This document shows positions 1-9,044 of a DNA stretch of 64,000 nt, piece after piece (position 1 is the stretch's first letter; each line of letters begins with the position of its first letter). The stretch is from Gammaproteobacteria bacterium. Lineage in GTDB: Bacteria > Pseudomonadota > Gammaproteobacteria > Burkholderiales > Nitrosomonadaceae. Below the pieces are notes generated by a model, which was not told the origin of the DNA, searched no databases, and saw nothing but the letters and a program-made list of their open reading frames with translations. A program made the translations under genes and the position numbers. The stretch covers positions 1 through 64,000 of the forward strand of contig JAUIIB010000010.1 in NCBI GenBank assembly GCA_030431985.1, given 5' to 3'.

Positions 1-1
1 G

Positions 2-70
2 GACGAAGAAGGCAATCGTTATATTAACAGTATTGCTGGAGCAGTAATCCCAGTATTCACCCGACTCTAA
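2..70 (+). CDS. 3' end of an unidentified protein (partial)
   Basis: An open frame enters from the left edge and ends at TAA (68-70). It gives 22 residues ending in PVFTRL. It is followed directly by a hairpin terminator, which supports a real gene end. The fragment is too short to assign to a family. The tail is hydrophobic with a basic/aromatic end, and no function can be claimed. Confidence 0.5.
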   Translation, partial: DEEGNRYINSIAGAVIPVFTRL

Positions 71-88
71 GAAGCAGTCAGGTAGTAG

Positions 89-134
89 AAAAGCCGGTAC
101 ATACTGTCGCAAGACAGCCGTGTCGGCTTTTTTA
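89..134 (+). terminator. Rho-independent terminator, probably bidirectional
   Basis: AAAAGCCG (89-96) pairs with CGGCTTTT (124-131), and six T follow on the plus strand. An internal CTGTC/GACAG pair can extend the structure. The A-run on the left arm makes it usable from the minus strand too. The stop codon of the small minus-strand gene lies inside the T-run, so the hairpin may serve both converging transcripts. Confidence 0.8.
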
Positions 135-413
135 TGTCAGATTTAAAACGTCAGAGAATTCGTTGCCAGCGATATGTTCTAGAAGTAGCTTCGCACGTCG
201 ACTTACACCTGCGCCATGTTTGAGGTAGGCGCGTGCAGCTTGACTGGCTGAATAACTGCACACTGAATAGCCCTGTGTTTCGATTTGAGTGGCCGATAAC
301 GATGTGACTTTAAGACGGCCTTGAATCAATTTTATCATTTGAAATTTTTTACCATGTTGGGCCACGATAATAGCAGTTTGGCGATGATGGTTAACGATCA
401 CAGTGGGTTGCAT
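132..413 (-). CDS. Small hypothetical protein, 93 aa
   Basis: I do not recognise this protein. It is basic, has no signal peptide or membrane segment, and contains one plausible helical stretch (about residues 55-80, SASQAARAYLKHGAG). It lies 33 bp downstream of the deacetylase gene on the same strand and ends inside a terminator, so it would be the last cistron of the glycan operon. The candidate start is ATG at 413. An ORF antisense to it (321-539, plus strand) is weaker. It could be a conserved small protein or a chance frame; its position argues for a gene. Confidence 0.5.
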   Translation of the reverse strand: MQPTVIVNHHRQTAIIVAQHGKKFQMIKLIQGRLKVTSLSATQIETQGYSVCSYSASQAARAYLKHGAGVSRRAKLLLEHIAGNEFSDVLNLT

Positions 414-446
414 GGTGATATTGTGACTTTTCAGAAAGTTGATTTA

Positions 447-1439
447 CTACGACACGGTATGAATAGTTCTGAACATGTTTTGCATCATACGGAGCATAAA
501 GCGGCTGTAGCTGTTATCCCAAGGTGTAAATCTCGGTAGTTGGTATGGGTCTGTACCTGTTTTTGCAGCACCCCAGGCTGTTGAAACAGCAGCGTCAAAA
601 CCAATTTCTTTAAGTATGGCGACATGTTCAGCTGAGTAGTCTTGGCTTGGTTTGCCATTGGGGTATGCGAAAAGACGCACAGGCGCCTTAATGATGTCTT
701 CAAGAATCTTTTTGCCATTTGCAATTTCTGTATACGCCGCTTCATGATCGAGACGCGTTAAGATTGGATGGTTTACCGTATGACCGCCAATTTCCATACC
801 GGCCTGATAGAGATGTTTGATTTGTTCTGTAGTCATCATGACATTCTGTGGTAGTGTAACGGGTATCAGATGACACAATTGCTCAAGTCGTGCATGTCTT
901 TCCTCAGGCGGTAGATATTTAAACTTTTTAATGACAGAAAACAAGGTTTCCTGGCGTTGTCTAAGTGTACCGATATCGAATTTTCCAAAATTGATCTCGC
1001 TAAGATCCAGAACGGAGCCGGGTGAACGGCGAATAAGCTCTATCAATTTGTCATTCCACATCATACCGCCGTTAATAAAACCTGCGGCGATAAAGAATGT
1101 TGCCACAACACCATGTTTTTGTAGAATCGGTAGGGCAACCTCTGCATTGTTGGCGTAACCATCATCAAATGTAATACAAGCGGCCCGACTCGGCAAAGTA
1201 TTTTCGCGTAATCGTTGAACTGCCTCATGAAGTGGAAGTACATTAAAATTTTTGGACAGATAGCGTATCTGTGTATCGAAAACACGCGCGTCTTTCAGGT
1301 CGTACAATAATGTGTCAGGTTCTTGTGGAATACTGTGATAAAGCAGAATAGATAATCGTGCAAGTTTACCCGATGGCGAAACAAATGATGCTAGCGTGTT
1401 GATCGAGGTTGTTCTCAGGCTTGTAAACAGATTAGGCAT
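447..1439 (-). CDS. Polysaccharide deacetylase (NodB / carbohydrate esterase 4)
   Basis: This is a predicted metal-dependent N- or O-deacetylase of a cell-surface glycan, 330 aa. The NodB fold shows motif 1 TFDDG (residues 90-94, Asp92 and Asp93) and motif 2 HTVNH (220-224), the usual metal ligands, followed by an AYPNG segment. No clear signal peptide is visible, so it may act on the cytoplasmic side on lipid-linked oligosaccharides. Its start overlaps the methyltransferase end by 8 bp, which implies translational coupling in the glycan operon. XrtA/EPS loci commonly carry such a deacetylase; the exact substrate is not shown. Confidence 0.88.
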   Translation of the reverse strand: MPNLFTSLRTTSINTLASFVSPSGKLARLSILLYHSIPQEPDTLLYDLKDARVFDTQIRYLSKNFNVLPLHEAVQRLRENTLPSRAACITFDDGYANNAEVALPILQKHGVVATFFIAAGFINGGMMWNDKLIELIRRSPGSVLDLSEINFGKFDIGTLRQRQETLFSVIKKFKYLPPEERHARLEQLCHLIPVTLPQNVMMTTEQIKHLYQAGMEIGGHTVNHPILTRLDHEAAYTEIANGKKILEDIIKAPVRLFAYPNGKPSQDYSAEHVAILKEIGFDAAVSTAWGAAKTGTDPYQLPRFTPWDNSYSRFMLRMMQNMFRTIHTVS

Positions 1440-2184
1440 TGTGCATTTGTCCGGTCATAATGAATGCATGGCTAAATAGACTTCCAAGTAGTGGAATGTT
1501 ATGGAAAAGCCATCGAGTTAAGCGCAATTCAACGATCCACTGATAGCGGTACCAGCGAGTGGGTAAAATGGGTAGCCAATGTAATTGAATATTAATGAAG
1601 CCATTCTGTTGCATTAAGTCACGCAGATTGCTTGTCGTTTCATAACGCAAGTGCATGGGTTTATTGAGAATTCTACGAGAAAACTGTTCCCAAAGATGAG
1701 GCAAGCACCTGCTATTTAATGCGTCAATACAGAGATGCCCGCCGGGCCTGGTCATCCGGGACAGCTCATTAACCGCATGCATCGATTCGTTTAAAGCCTG
1801 GGTTACGCCAAAGCAAATGGCACCATCGAAGTAATCTGATTTAAAGGGCATTTTGTTAATGTCGGCGACACACCATAAAATAGATTCTTCCGTTACCTTT
1901 GATTTGGCTTTTTGTAAAGATGGTAACGAATAATCCAACCCAATGACAGAAATCTGGTGTTGTGTGATAAATCTCGAATACGTTCCTGCGCCGCAGCCTG
2001 CATCTAACCACAATTTTTTTTCAAAAGTGTGCGTTTCGTTATGCCATATTTCTTTAAATTTACGCAAACGTGCATCCAAACCTGTTGGCGACCATCCTGC
2101 TATACCGGCATCGTCCTCTGCATTTTCGGCGAAATTTTCAAACCGTTTCCGCCATAACTTTTCAAATGTTTTGGGTTTTTTCAC
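1432..2184 (-). CDS. Class I SAM-dependent methyltransferase
   Basis: The protein is 250 aa with a Rossmann-like SAM-binding motif LDAGCGAGTYSR at about residues 60-71. An Asp-containing second strand (VIGLDYS), ADINKMPF and ARTRPGGHL-like (MTRPGGHL) segments follow, typical of the Methyltransf_11 family. It lies between a glycosyltransferase and a deacetylase in the XrtA-associated block, so a sugar or glycolipid methylation role is likely (inference). The gap to the upstream glycosyltransferase is 12 bp. The C-terminal third is rich in aromatic and basic residues and could contact the membrane. Confidence 0.8.
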   Translation of the reverse strand: MKKPKTFEKLWRKRFENFAENAEDDAGIAGWSPTGLDARLRKFKEIWHNETHTFEKKLWLDAGCGAGTYSRFITQHQISVIGLDYSLPSLQKAKSKVTEESILWCVADINKMPFKSDYFDGAICFGVTQALNESMHAVNELSRMTRPGGHLCIDALNSRCLPHLWEQFSRRILNKPMHLRYETTSNLRDLMQQNGFINIQLHWLPILPTRWYRYQWIVELRLTRWLFHNIPLLGSLFSHAFIMTGQMHNA

Positions 2185-2196
2185 GTTGAAATCTTT

Positions 2197-3429
2197 TTAT
2201 GAATGATAAGCGCTAGTTTCAGCCAATGTCAGATAGATCGATTGATAGGGCGCGACACAGGTAGCCCAGTTTCGCTTCTCAATAACTTTTTTTCGTCCGT
2301 TCTCAATTAGCATAGATAGATCGGAGTGTTGATAAACGGATTTTAGCAGTGAGGCTAAGCTATCCAGATTACCGGCTTTAAATAGCATGCCATCTACATG
2401 ATCGATAATAAGTTCCCTATGTCCTCCCACATCTGATGCAATACAAGGTTTTCCCATTGCCATGGCTTCCAGCGGTTTTAGGGGAGTAACAAGGTCGGTC
2501 AGGCGCATGGGTAATCTTGGATAAACAAGAATATCAATCATGCTGTAGTATTTCATTACTTCACTATGATTGACTCGGCCGGTAAAAGTGACTCGGTCTG
2601 AAATACCCAGCTCAGTGACAATTGCTTTAAGTTTATCTTCGGCTTGACCACCACCCACAAGTAAAAGATGAAAATCTGGGCATTCATATTTTAATTGGGC
2701 GACAGCTTTGACCAGTAACTCTAACCCTTCGTATTCATAAAACGAACCAATAAACCCCAGAATTCTTTTTTCGTGTAGATTTAATTGAGCGTTTAAGGTT
2801 TTATCTTTTTCCTGAACGGGCTGGAATTGATCTGTATTGACCGCATTAGGTATGACGGTGATTTTTGTGGCAGAAATACCGCGAATCCGAATATCATTTT
2901 TTAACCCCTCGCAGATGGTTGTAATATGGTTTGCGCGTTTAAGGACGTAGGTTTCGAGGAATCTGGAAATTTTGTAACGCAAATCATTTTCTTGGCATGC
3001 ACCGTGACTGACTGCCGCGTCTTCCCATGAAGCGCGCATTTCATAGAGGACGGGAATCCGATTTTGTTTTCCGACAAATAGGGCAGCCAAACCATTTAAG
3101 CATGGTGAATGGACATGAATAATATCAGGTTTTTCGGCGGGGATAATTGACGCTATTCGTTTGGCTAACGTCAGCACAACATCGAGTTGATTGAGTATGG
3201 GTAGCTTACTGAGAATTGTCGGGTAGGTGCGATAAAAAGATAAGCCATCAACGTGTTCGATAGCTGATTTATTCTGACTGTTTTGGGCGTGTTTGCAACT
3301 GGTAACCAATGCCGTTTGTATGCCCATTTGATGTTGAATAGATAAAATAGAACGTGTCCGGAACGTATAGCCGCTATGCAGCGGCAAAGAATGATCAAGT
3401 ACATGCAGTACCTTGATGTCTTTATCCAT
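2197..3429 (-). CDS. Exosortase A-associated GT4-type glycosyltransferase
   Basis: The protein is 410 aa with a GT-B fold, family GT4. The N-terminus (LHVLDHSLPLHSGYTFRTR) matches, from memory, the XrtA-associated glycosyltransferase family first described from Dechloromonas (Daro_2409 type). Donor-site features are GFIGSFYEYEG (about 230), FTGRVNH (about 290) and the PLKPLEAMAMGKPCIASDVGG stretch (about 330-350) containing the E-x7-E-like element. It should transfer a nucleotide-activated sugar to a lipid-linked acceptor at the cytoplasmic face. The start overlaps the preceding gene by 8 bp. Confidence 0.85.
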   Translation of the reverse strand: MDKDIKVLHVLDHSLPLHSGYTFRTRSILSIQHQMGIQTALVTSCKHAQNSQNKSAIEHVDGLSFYRTYPTILSKLPILNQLDVVLTLAKRIASIIPAEKPDIIHVHSPCLNGLAALFVGKQNRIPVLYEMRASWEDAAVSHGACQENDLRYKISRFLETYVLKRANHITTICEGLKNDIRIRGISATKITVIPNAVNTDQFQPVQEKDKTLNAQLNLHEKRILGFIGSFYEYEGLELLVKAVAQLKYECPDFHLLLVGGGQAEDKLKAIVTELGISDRVTFTGRVNHSEVMKYYSMIDILVYPRLPMRLTDLVTPLKPLEAMAMGKPCIASDVGGHRELIIDHVDGMLFKAGNLDSLASLLKSVYQHSDLSMLIENGRKKVIEKRNWATCVAPYQSIYLTLAETSAYHS

Positions 3430-4420
3430 GGGAATTACGGTGTTTTGGTTTGCGAAAAAGAAGTAGTAGAAAAAGTATACCCAATACAGTATTTAACACA
3501 ATAATGAATATTACTTGCTGTTTGAGCGATAATAATTCTTTTTGTTGTTGTGTGCTGCTAGGATCCGGGTACAGCCGTATTTCTTGATTAATGCCAAGTA
3601 GAATTCCTGTAATCTGCTCTGCCATTCTTGATAATGAACCTGTTAACTGAATGAGTGGGTGGGCATCGTAACTGAACACATCGTTTGCCCAAATCATAAA
3701 TAATTGCGGCATACCGCGCTGATAGTAGTCGATTGCGGTTGCTGCGTCCTTGAAACCGAACCGGTCTTTATCTATTTTCTGAATGATCAGTTGATCTGGC
3801 GAACTGTTCAGGAACTGATGAAATTCTAAAACGGATAAAGGTTCATTATTTTGGTCTGTGACATAAAATGCATTAAAAGTGTCAATAAAGATCCATTTTC
3901 CCAATTTACTGTCATAGATTTCGTTAAAGGCATGACCGTTTCCATTATAGAAATTAAAGGACATTCCCCATTCCCGAACAGGTATGTTTAAAGCATGTGC
4001 GATACCATTAAATACTTGGGTATAGTCGGAGCACCATCCAATTCCCTCCGTTTGCATTTTTTTAAGGGTATCAACGGTATTGGATTGTATTGGCCCGCCG
4101 TGGCGTTCGCGATCCAGTATTGCTTCAGCTGCAAGTAGAAATTTATCCATTTCCGGCATATCTGGGTTGATCGGCAAGGAATTTACAAATTGTTGAAAAT
4201 ATTGGGGAGGGGTCTGTACCTCTACTCTGAAATCATCCGGAAATGAAGATGGTCCCCAAGTAAAATCACCAAGTTGACCAGGTTGATGCACTAAGGCGTT
4301 ACGTACCCGTGTTGCATTTTCTATAGGCGTAGCCAAGGAAATGAGGTAGGCGCAACTTACGGTTATGATGAGTGCAATCACGCCTAATTGCGGATAATAT
4401 TTTTTCGTCATTGCCAACAT
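3422..4420 (-). CDS. Membrane-anchored transglutaminase-fold protein
   Basis: The protein is 332 aa. One N-terminal membrane helix (about 12-30) and one C-terminal helix (about 300-322, followed by RKPKHRN) flank a soluble domain. That domain carries a full Cys-His-Asp triad of the transglutaminase/protease-like fold: GWCSDYT (Cys130), NGHAFNEI (His163) and WIFIDTF (Asp180). The domain is probably periplasmic. Members of this fold cleave or cross-link peptides, or act as amidases. The gene sits between the GDP-mannose dehydrogenase and a glycosyltransferase, with overlaps of 13 and 8 bp. Substrate unknown. Confidence 0.75.
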   Translation of the reverse strand: MLAMTKKYYPQLGVIALIITVSCAYLISLATPIENATRVRNALVHQPGQLGDFTWGPSSFPDDFRVEVQTPPQYFQQFVNSLPINPDMPEMDKFLLAAEAILDRERHGGPIQSNTVDTLKKMQTEGIGWCSDYTQVFNGIAHALNIPVREWGMSFNFYNGNGHAFNEIYDSKLGKWIFIDTFNAFYVTDQNNEPLSVLEFHQFLNSSPDQLIIQKIDKDRFGFKDAATAIDYYQRGMPQLFMIWANDVFSYDAHPLIQLTGSLSRMAEQITGILLGINQEIRLYPDPSSTQQQKELLSLKQQVIFIIVLNTVLGILFLLLLFRKPKHRNSHG

Positions 4421-5727
4421 ATTCCTATGTATTTCGCATTGATTTGATCTCTTTCTTTTATATTGACTAAGTCTAGAATAACTTGTTCATTCCGTGAAGT
4501 TTTAATTAATGTAGAAATTAAATTTGAGTCTGAGATACCAACAACAACGATCTCACTTGTCTGCAACAGATTTTCATAATCCGTTGTCATTAATGAGCCG
4601 ATATGCGGGATACTGGTTTCGATAAAATTTTTATTCGCGCCGATCAGTTTCGAAATATTGACTTCTGGATCGTAAATTTTGAGCGCATATCCTTTGCCAA
4701 TTAATTTTTCAGCTAAATCCACTAATGGACTCTCGCGTAAATCATCAGTTCCTGTTTTAAAGCTAAGTCCGATAAAGCCTATTTTTTTCAATCCTGATTG
4801 CACTATTTTTTGTAAGGCAAGATCTAAATGAACGCGATTTGAAGCCAGAACTGCTTTGAGCATAGGTATGTCAACATCATTTTGTTTTGCAATATAGTTG
4901 ATAGCTCTTAAATCTTTGGGTAGACAACTGCCACCAAAAGAAAATCCCGGCTTCATATAAGCACTGGAGATGTTGAGCTGTTTGTCTTTGCATATCAGAT
5001 CCATAACGGCGTGTGGATCGACCTGCACCGATTCGCACAAGCGCGCGACTTCGTTGGCGAAAGTAATTTTCAGTGCATGAAAAATATTGCAGAAATACTT
5101 CATTGTTTCAGCGGTGGCAATATCTGTGTAAATGATTTCTGCGGGCAAACCTGAAAACAGCTGTTCAAAGATTGCTTTGGGCTTGTCAGATGAGAGTCCG
5201 GCTACTGTAAAAGGCGGTTTGTAATAATCTTTGATCGATGTGCCTTCACGTAAGAACTCAGGCTGGAAGCACACGTCAAAATCAATGCCATTTGCTTTGC
5301 CGGAGTATTTTTCCAATATGGGTATCAGAGTATTAATTACGGTTCCGGGGATAAGTGTTGATCTGAAAACGATCGTGTGGCGATCGTTCTTTGATTTAAG
5401 TGCCTCGCCCAATTGTTCCGTCAATCTTAATACGGCGGTTTGATCCTGATTACCGTTCGATTGCGAAGGGGTGCCTACACAAACGAATGACAGGTTTGTT
5501 TGTGCAATGGCCTCTTGGGTGGAAGCAGTTAGTTTTACCCGTCCTGATTCGACAACTTCCTGGACCAGTTCCGGCATACCTGCTTCAATTACCGGTGATT
5601 TCCCTGATTCCAGAAGTGCTAGTTTGGTGCTATCGATATCTACACCGATTACTTGATGCCCTTCTTTTGCAAGACATGCCAAAGATACAGCGCCTACATA
5701 ACCCAAGCCAAATACACTAATATTCAT
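4408..5727 (-). CDS. algD: GDP-mannose 6-dehydrogenase-like nucleotide-sugar dehydrogenase
   Basis: The protein is 439 aa, the usual length for AlgD. The Rossmann motif FGLGYVGAV is at the N-terminus, and the catalytic cysteine lies in GGSCLPKD at Cys268, the same position as in AlgD; UDP-glucose dehydrogenases typically read GGSCFPKD. It would oxidise an NDP-hexose (probably GDP-mannose) to the uronate with two NAD+, supplying an acidic sugar for the surface glycan. A GAGGAG ribosome-binding site precedes ATG at 5727. Other NDP-sugar dehydrogenase specificities remain possible. Confidence 0.8.
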   Translation of the reverse strand: MNISVFGLGYVGAVSLACLAKEGHQVIGVDIDSTKLALLESGKSPVIEAGMPELVQEVVESGRVKLTASTQEAIAQTNLSFVCVGTPSQSNGNQDQTAVLRLTEQLGEALKSKNDRHTIVFRSTLIPGTVINTLIPILEKYSGKANGIDFDVCFQPEFLREGTSIKDYYKPPFTVAGLSSDKPKAIFEQLFSGLPAEIIYTDIATAETMKYFCNIFHALKITFANEVARLCESVQVDPHAVMDLICKDKQLNISSAYMKPGFSFGGSCLPKDLRAINYIAKQNDVDIPMLKAVLASNRVHLDLALQKIVQSGLKKIGFIGLSFKTGTDDLRESPLVDLAEKLIGKGYALKIYDPEVNISKLIGANKNFIETSIPHIGSLMTTDYENLLQTSEIVVVGISDSNLISTLIKTSRNEQVILDLVNIKERDQINAKYIGICWQ

Positions 5728-5801
5728 TCCAACTCCTCATTATGCTGAACCTGCAAATTGCAGAAATATTTTTTAATCATTAATCTGTATACGGGTAATA
5801 T

Positions 5802-6995
5802 TTAGTTGTCTTTTTTCACGCAATCCTGGATGAGCGACTCCATCTTTTCCATACTCTTGTGCCAGGCATGATGTGACAACATACGTTCTCGGCCTGCCAC
5901 GGCGTATTTTGTTCTAAACGGCTCTGATTCCATAAGATTGATTAGCTTAGACGCATATTCTGATGGGCTGTCCGCTGTTAGAAAATGCTCGCCGGGTATG
6001 GCGTCGATGCCGCCCGCGGCAAGAGAACTTGAAACGACAGGGACCCCCATTGCCATTGCTTCAAGAATTTTGTTCTGTGTGCCACGTGCAATTTTCAGCG
6101 GTGCAACCATTGCTGCGGTTTTTAAAATGAAAGGACGAACATCTTTAACGCTGCCGGTGACAATAACACCATTAATATTTTCCAAAGCTCTGATTTGTTT
6201 GGATGGATCTGCGCCAACAATGTAGAGCTTAGCGTCCGGTATTTTTTCTTGTATCAACGGCCAGGTTTCGTGGCAGAATTCAAGCATGCATTGCTGATTC
6301 GGAAAGTAATCCATACGGCCAATAAAAGAGATACTGTGGGGTTCGTAAGCAGTGTTATCCGGTTGAAAAAAATCGGTATCAACCCCATTGGGGAACCAGT
6401 CGGTTTTTATGGTGGTGCCATAGCTGTCGAGTGTTGCAAGTTCTGCTTTAGTTGTGCAGGTTGCCAAATCAAACTTCCGTGCTAGATTTTTCTCGGAAAA
6501 TTGCATTTTTATGCCTTCCAGCCAGTATCCCCAGCTAAACGGAAACGGTTTAAAGCTCCTGTAGGTTAGCCATTTTTGTGAGTCCATATCACCATAGTCC
6601 AGTATTTTAGGAATATGTTCCACATGATCAACATATTGAGCGACTGAAGAGCAATGCACAAAAATGAAATCGAAATTTTCTTCTTTAATCCAGTCATCAA
6701 TTTGTTTTTTTAGCGATTTACTATAGAAAAACGCTAATGAAGACGGTGTTGGTGTCAACAGGTACATAATCATACGTGCCCATTGTATAGCGTCATTGAC
6801 CAGACCGATTGTGTATCGATGACAATAAGCAGTAATCCCTGCGCACTCGTCAAATTCCTGTTGCGATCTGGCCAGTGAAGCAACCCACACTTGATGCCCC
6901 TGCTCAGACAAGTATTTAATCATATTGAACGGGCGGATTTTGCCGCCGCGTTTCGGTGGATATGGAAAACGATGGCAAATATATAAAATTTTCAT
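5802..6995 (-). CDS. Exosortase A-associated GT4-type glycosyltransferase (stp1 type)
   Basis: The protein is 397 aa. The N-terminus (ILYICHRFPYPPKRGGKIRP) matches, from memory, the PEP-CTERM/XrtA-linked sugar transferase family TIGR03087. The GT-B features are FIGRMDYFPN (about 225) and a C-terminal NKILEAMAMGVPVVSS donor-binding element (about 310-325). The start shares ATGA with the end of the amidotransferase gene, so the two are translationally coupled. It likely adds a sugar during assembly of the XrtA-associated polysaccharide. Confidence 0.85.
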   Translation of the reverse strand: MKILYICHRFPYPPKRGGKIRPFNMIKYLSEQGHQVWVASLARSQQEFDECAGITAYCHRYTIGLVNDAIQWARMIMYLLTPTPSSLAFFYSKSLKKQIDDWIKEENFDFIFVHCSSVAQYVDHVEHIPKILDYGDMDSQKWLTYRSFKPFPFSWGYWLEGIKMQFSEKNLARKFDLATCTTKAELATLDSYGTTIKTDWFPNGVDTDFFQPDNTAYEPHSISFIGRMDYFPNQQCMLEFCHETWPLIQEKIPDAKLYIVGADPSKQIRALENINGVIVTGSVKDVRPFILKTAAMVAPLKIARGTQNKILEAMAMGVPVVSSSLAAGGIDAIPGEHFLTADSPSEYASKLINLMESEPFRTKYAVAGRERMLSHHAWHKSMEKMESLIQDCVKKDN

Positions 6996-8923
6996 TGAAT
7001 CAATTGTTTTAATTCGTTTTCTAAAATCTCTGGCGGCGTTTGATCAAGCATGAGTCTCGACCAGATCTCAAAATTTAGCAGACCAATGAGAATGTCAGTG
7101 TGGTCATGTTTATTGTCGCGGTGCTCATTTATCATCGTTTGCACGACAGCCGGATTAAAAACGCCGCGCGCACTGATGACTTCGGGGCTTAATAATGTTT
7201 GTAAAAGTGGCAGCAGTTCCTTTTTTATCCATGCGCCCATAGGCGCACCAAAACCGCGTTTCTTGCGATAAAGAATTTCCTGAGGCAACAAATCAGACAG
7301 GCATGATTTCAAAATGTATTTAAGCTCACCACCTTTAATTTTAAGTTCGGGCGGCATGCTGCACGCCAGTTCAACTAATTCATGATCCAATAATGGCACA
7401 CGGCATTCCAGTGAGGTTGCCATTGTCATTTTATCTGTCAGCATCAACAAATCGTCCGGTAGTTGCGTTAAACGGTCAACTTCAAACAATCGGTGTAACG
7501 CTGGAATATTTTCGCAGGTTTGAAATGCATCGAGTATGACATTATGCGCTTTCCAGTCGATTGTATCGTTTAAGAGTTGGTTTCGTAGTTGTTCGTTTGT
7601 TGCTTCAATATAAGACAAATATCGCTTTTCAAAAGGCATTTCTGCTGTCAATAGAAAAGTTTTTGCCAGACGGCTGTAATTAAGCCATTTTGAGTGGCGG
7701 TCGCTGGGTAGGAGATGTGCCAGCGGTTGTACGACATGCTTTCGAATCCATGATGGAATTTTTTGGTAGTATTGGTTGTAATACTCGCCCTGATATCGCC
7801 GGTATCCGCCAAACAATTCATCACCACCGACCCCACTGAGAATGACTGTGACATCTTTTCTGGCGAATTCAGAAACCAGATAGGTCGTAATAAATGCAGT
7901 ATCTGCGATAGGTTCATCCATGTGCCACAATAATTTGGGCAGTAAGTGAATAATATCGGGTTTCACAATGATCTCATGGTGATCTGTGCCAAACAAGTCA
8001 GAGACTTGTTTGGCATAAGGCAGCTCATTGTAGATTTGTGCCGGACCCTGCATGTCAAAGCCGATGGCATATGTTCTGACTGGATTAGAAGTGTGCTTTG
8101 CCATCAGACCGACAACAAGGCTGGAATCGATCCCACCGGACAAAAATGCACCTATGGGGACATCACTGACCATTTGTGAGGCAACAGATTGTTCTAATTG
8201 CTCTCGTATTGCCAGTTTCCACTCGCTGGCAGTATAAGAGCGTTGTTCATAATCCGGCTTCCAGTACCGCTCTATAGAGAAAGTGCCCTGTCCTGCTTTA
8301 ATATATGAAGCAACCGGCAATTTTTGTATGCCTTCAAAAATTGAATAGGGTGCCGGAACATAGCCTAATTGTAGATACAAAGCCGCTGCAGTCTTGTTCA
8401 ATGTCGGTGCTAACCCCTGAAACTGAAAAAGCGCCTTTGCTTCCGTTGCGAACAATAGGGTGTTGTCGTTCAGATGATAATAGACAGGTTTAATGCCAAG
8501 TCTGTCACGTGCAACGATGAGTAATTCTTTGTTTGCATCCCATAGTGCTAAGGCATACATGCCATTTAGGTGCTGCAAAAATGCTTCGCCATATTGTTCG
8601 TAAAGGTGAACAATAACTTCCGAATCCGAATGCGTGGAAAACTGATGTCCGAGGCTAATGAGGTGTTCTCGGAGAGATCTGAAATTATAAATTTCACCAT
8701 TACAAACAACTACAATACTTTTATCTTCATTGAATAACGGCTGATGTCCTCCGGATAAATCAATAATCGACAGGCGGCGCATACCAATAGCAACGTGGTT
8801 GGATACAAAAAGACCTTCATCATCTGGGCCGCGGTGGGCTGTGACCTGCCCCATTCGATTCAGCAACGCAGCATCGAGTTTTGTATCTGCACGTGAAGCG
8901 ATACCACCGTATATTCCACACAT
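6992..8923 (-). CDS. Asparagine-synthase-type amidotransferase (exosortase A-associated)
   Basis: The protein is 643 aa. An N-terminal class II glutaminase domain begins MCGIYGG with Cys2 as nucleophile, and RGPDDEG and CNGEIYN are conserved. A C-terminal PP-loop synthetase domain carries SGGIDSS (about 258-264). It would transfer Gln-derived amide nitrogen to an adenylated carboxylate. In XrtA loci this subfamily is part of EPS biosynthesis, where amidation of uronic acids is plausible given the neighbouring NDP-sugar dehydrogenase (inference). Housekeeping AsnB is the alternative but is less likely in this context. Confidence 0.85.
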   Translation of the reverse strand: MCGIYGGIASRADTKLDAALLNRMGQVTAHRGPDDEGLFVSNHVAIGMRRLSIIDLSGGHQPLFNEDKSIVVVCNGEIYNFRSLREHLISLGHQFSTHSDSEVIVHLYEQYGEAFLQHLNGMYALALWDANKELLIVARDRLGIKPVYYHLNDNTLLFATEAKALFQFQGLAPTLNKTAAALYLQLGYVPAPYSIFEGIQKLPVASYIKAGQGTFSIERYWKPDYEQRSYTASEWKLAIREQLEQSVASQMVSDVPIGAFLSGGIDSSLVVGLMAKHTSNPVRTYAIGFDMQGPAQIYNELPYAKQVSDLFGTDHHEIIVKPDIIHLLPKLLWHMDEPIADTAFITTYLVSEFARKDVTVILSGVGGDELFGGYRRYQGEYYNQYYQKIPSWIRKHVVQPLAHLLPSDRHSKWLNYSRLAKTFLLTAEMPFEKRYLSYIEATNEQLRNQLLNDTIDWKAHNVILDAFQTCENIPALHRLFEVDRLTQLPDDLLMLTDKMTMATSLECRVPLLDHELVELACSMPPELKIKGGELKYILKSCLSDLLPQEILYRKKRGFGAPMGAWIKKELLPLLQTLLSPEVISARGVFNPAVVQTMINEHRDNKHDHTDILIGLLNFEIWSRLMLDQTPPEILENELKQLIQ

Positions 8924-9044
8924 AAGCCGGAAGTTATAAGTTGATTAAAAATGAGTGTGAGTGACAATTATAAATTTTGTCATGGCAAAATTTTGAGCCG
9001 AATAATTTCTTCTAAATATATCTATTGCTGGTAAAACAGCAGGT

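Noticed and set aside
6992-8923. Lasso-peptide cyclase (asparagine-synthase homologue)
   Set aside because: It keeps a full glutaminase domain with Cys2 and sits among EPS genes, 15 kb from the PqqD/HprK set; the amidotransferase of XrtA loci is a better fit.
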